Source: Haemaphysalis longicornis
Taxonomy: Eukaryota; Arthropoda; Arachnida; Ixodida; Ixodidae
Assembly (NCBI GenBank): GCA_013339765.2
Contig: CM023449.1
Coordinates: forward strand, 34,609,702 to 34,673,701
Direction: 5' to 3'
Length of the DNA stretch: 64,000 nucleotides
The translations under genes were made by a program, and so were the position numbers. The notes under the pieces are model-generated. The model saw only the letters and a list, made by a program, of their open reading frames with translations, did no database searches and was not told the origin of the DNA. Below, in pieces: positions 63,777 through 64,000 of this stretch. Position 1 is the stretch's first letter, and the number at the start of each line of letters is the position of its first letter.

Positions 63777-64000
63777 AGCCGCGTTTACATGAATGCGACA
63801 GAATGCGATAGCGCGCGTCACATTTCCTAGCGCATCACGAGTAATGCAATGCGCTAGCGTTTACATGTAGCGCATTACCCCTGGTGCGATGGTGGCGCCA
63901 TACGGTGTCGCACATCGAAGGTAAAGCAGCGTTTCTGGCGCTTCCAAAGCTTCCGGCGCGGCTGGTTCTTGTCCTTTTTTCACGACTCGCATTTTCTGGC
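63777..64000. repeat. Start of another repeat (GCGTTTACATG words)
   Basis: GCGTTTACATG occurs at 63780 and 63854, with GCGCATTA/GCGCATCA words between. The abrupt replacement of block A sequence at 63776 marks an insertion or rearrangement border. It runs off the window. Confidence 0.4.

Overview
This window is eukaryotic, repeat-dominated DNA, most likely from a hard tick (Ixodida). The clues are copies of a tRNA-derived SINE that look like the tick SINE Ruka, several decayed non-LTR retrotransposons of tick type, and degenerate arrays of the arthropod telomere word TTAGG. No bacterial operon, CRISPR array, rRNA gene or complete conserved protein gene is visible. Assignments were made by reading the sequence. 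No database search or alignment program was run, so element borders are accurate only to about 5-30 bases.

Layout. 1-7007: decayed LINE 3' ends, SINEs, a foldback element and a 0.8-1.2 kb dispersed repeat (F) present twice, each copy with a different insertion. 7008-16945: block A1. 16976-24840: retrotransposon fragments (LINE endonuclease region on minus, L2/CR1-like reverse transcriptase on plus, a LINE 3' end) and further copies of the cassette described below. 26316-31500: block E1. 31501-49900: block A again, present one and a half times because a unit of about 6.94 kb (31007-37945) is repeated in tandem (37946-44901). 51340-56605: block E2. 56606-59450: unique sequence holding another repeat. 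59451-63775: a third partial block A. The window is therefore a higher-order tandem array whose units (A plus E) recur at about 25 kb.

The most interesting content is a cassette (R) found in about ten copies, all read on the minus strand. Nine of them have an intact centre: a conserved upstream region with an NRF1-like palindrome (TGCGCATGCGC), a pyrimidine-rich splice-acceptor-like site, a short exon-like core and a perfect GTAAGT donor. In several copies a further exon follows about 0.46 kb downstream, encoding an 18-residue basic tail whose stop codon overlaps AATAAA. The flanks are nearly identical between copies, but the core comes in at least four unrelated versions, and three of these encode a strongly hydrophobic, membrane-helix-like segment. 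This looks like a family of tiny one-helix membrane-protein genes, or their remnants, that multiplied with the array.

Paired copies allow insertions to be read directly: an empty and filled site for a 2.75 kb LINE, an 0.8 kb palindromic insert present only in A1, a 0.45 kb element present only in A1, and poly-G tracts of 9, 32 and 35 at one locus. Some of the structure, above all the 6.94 kb tandem repeat, could be an assembly product. One of its copies carries many homopolymer indels.
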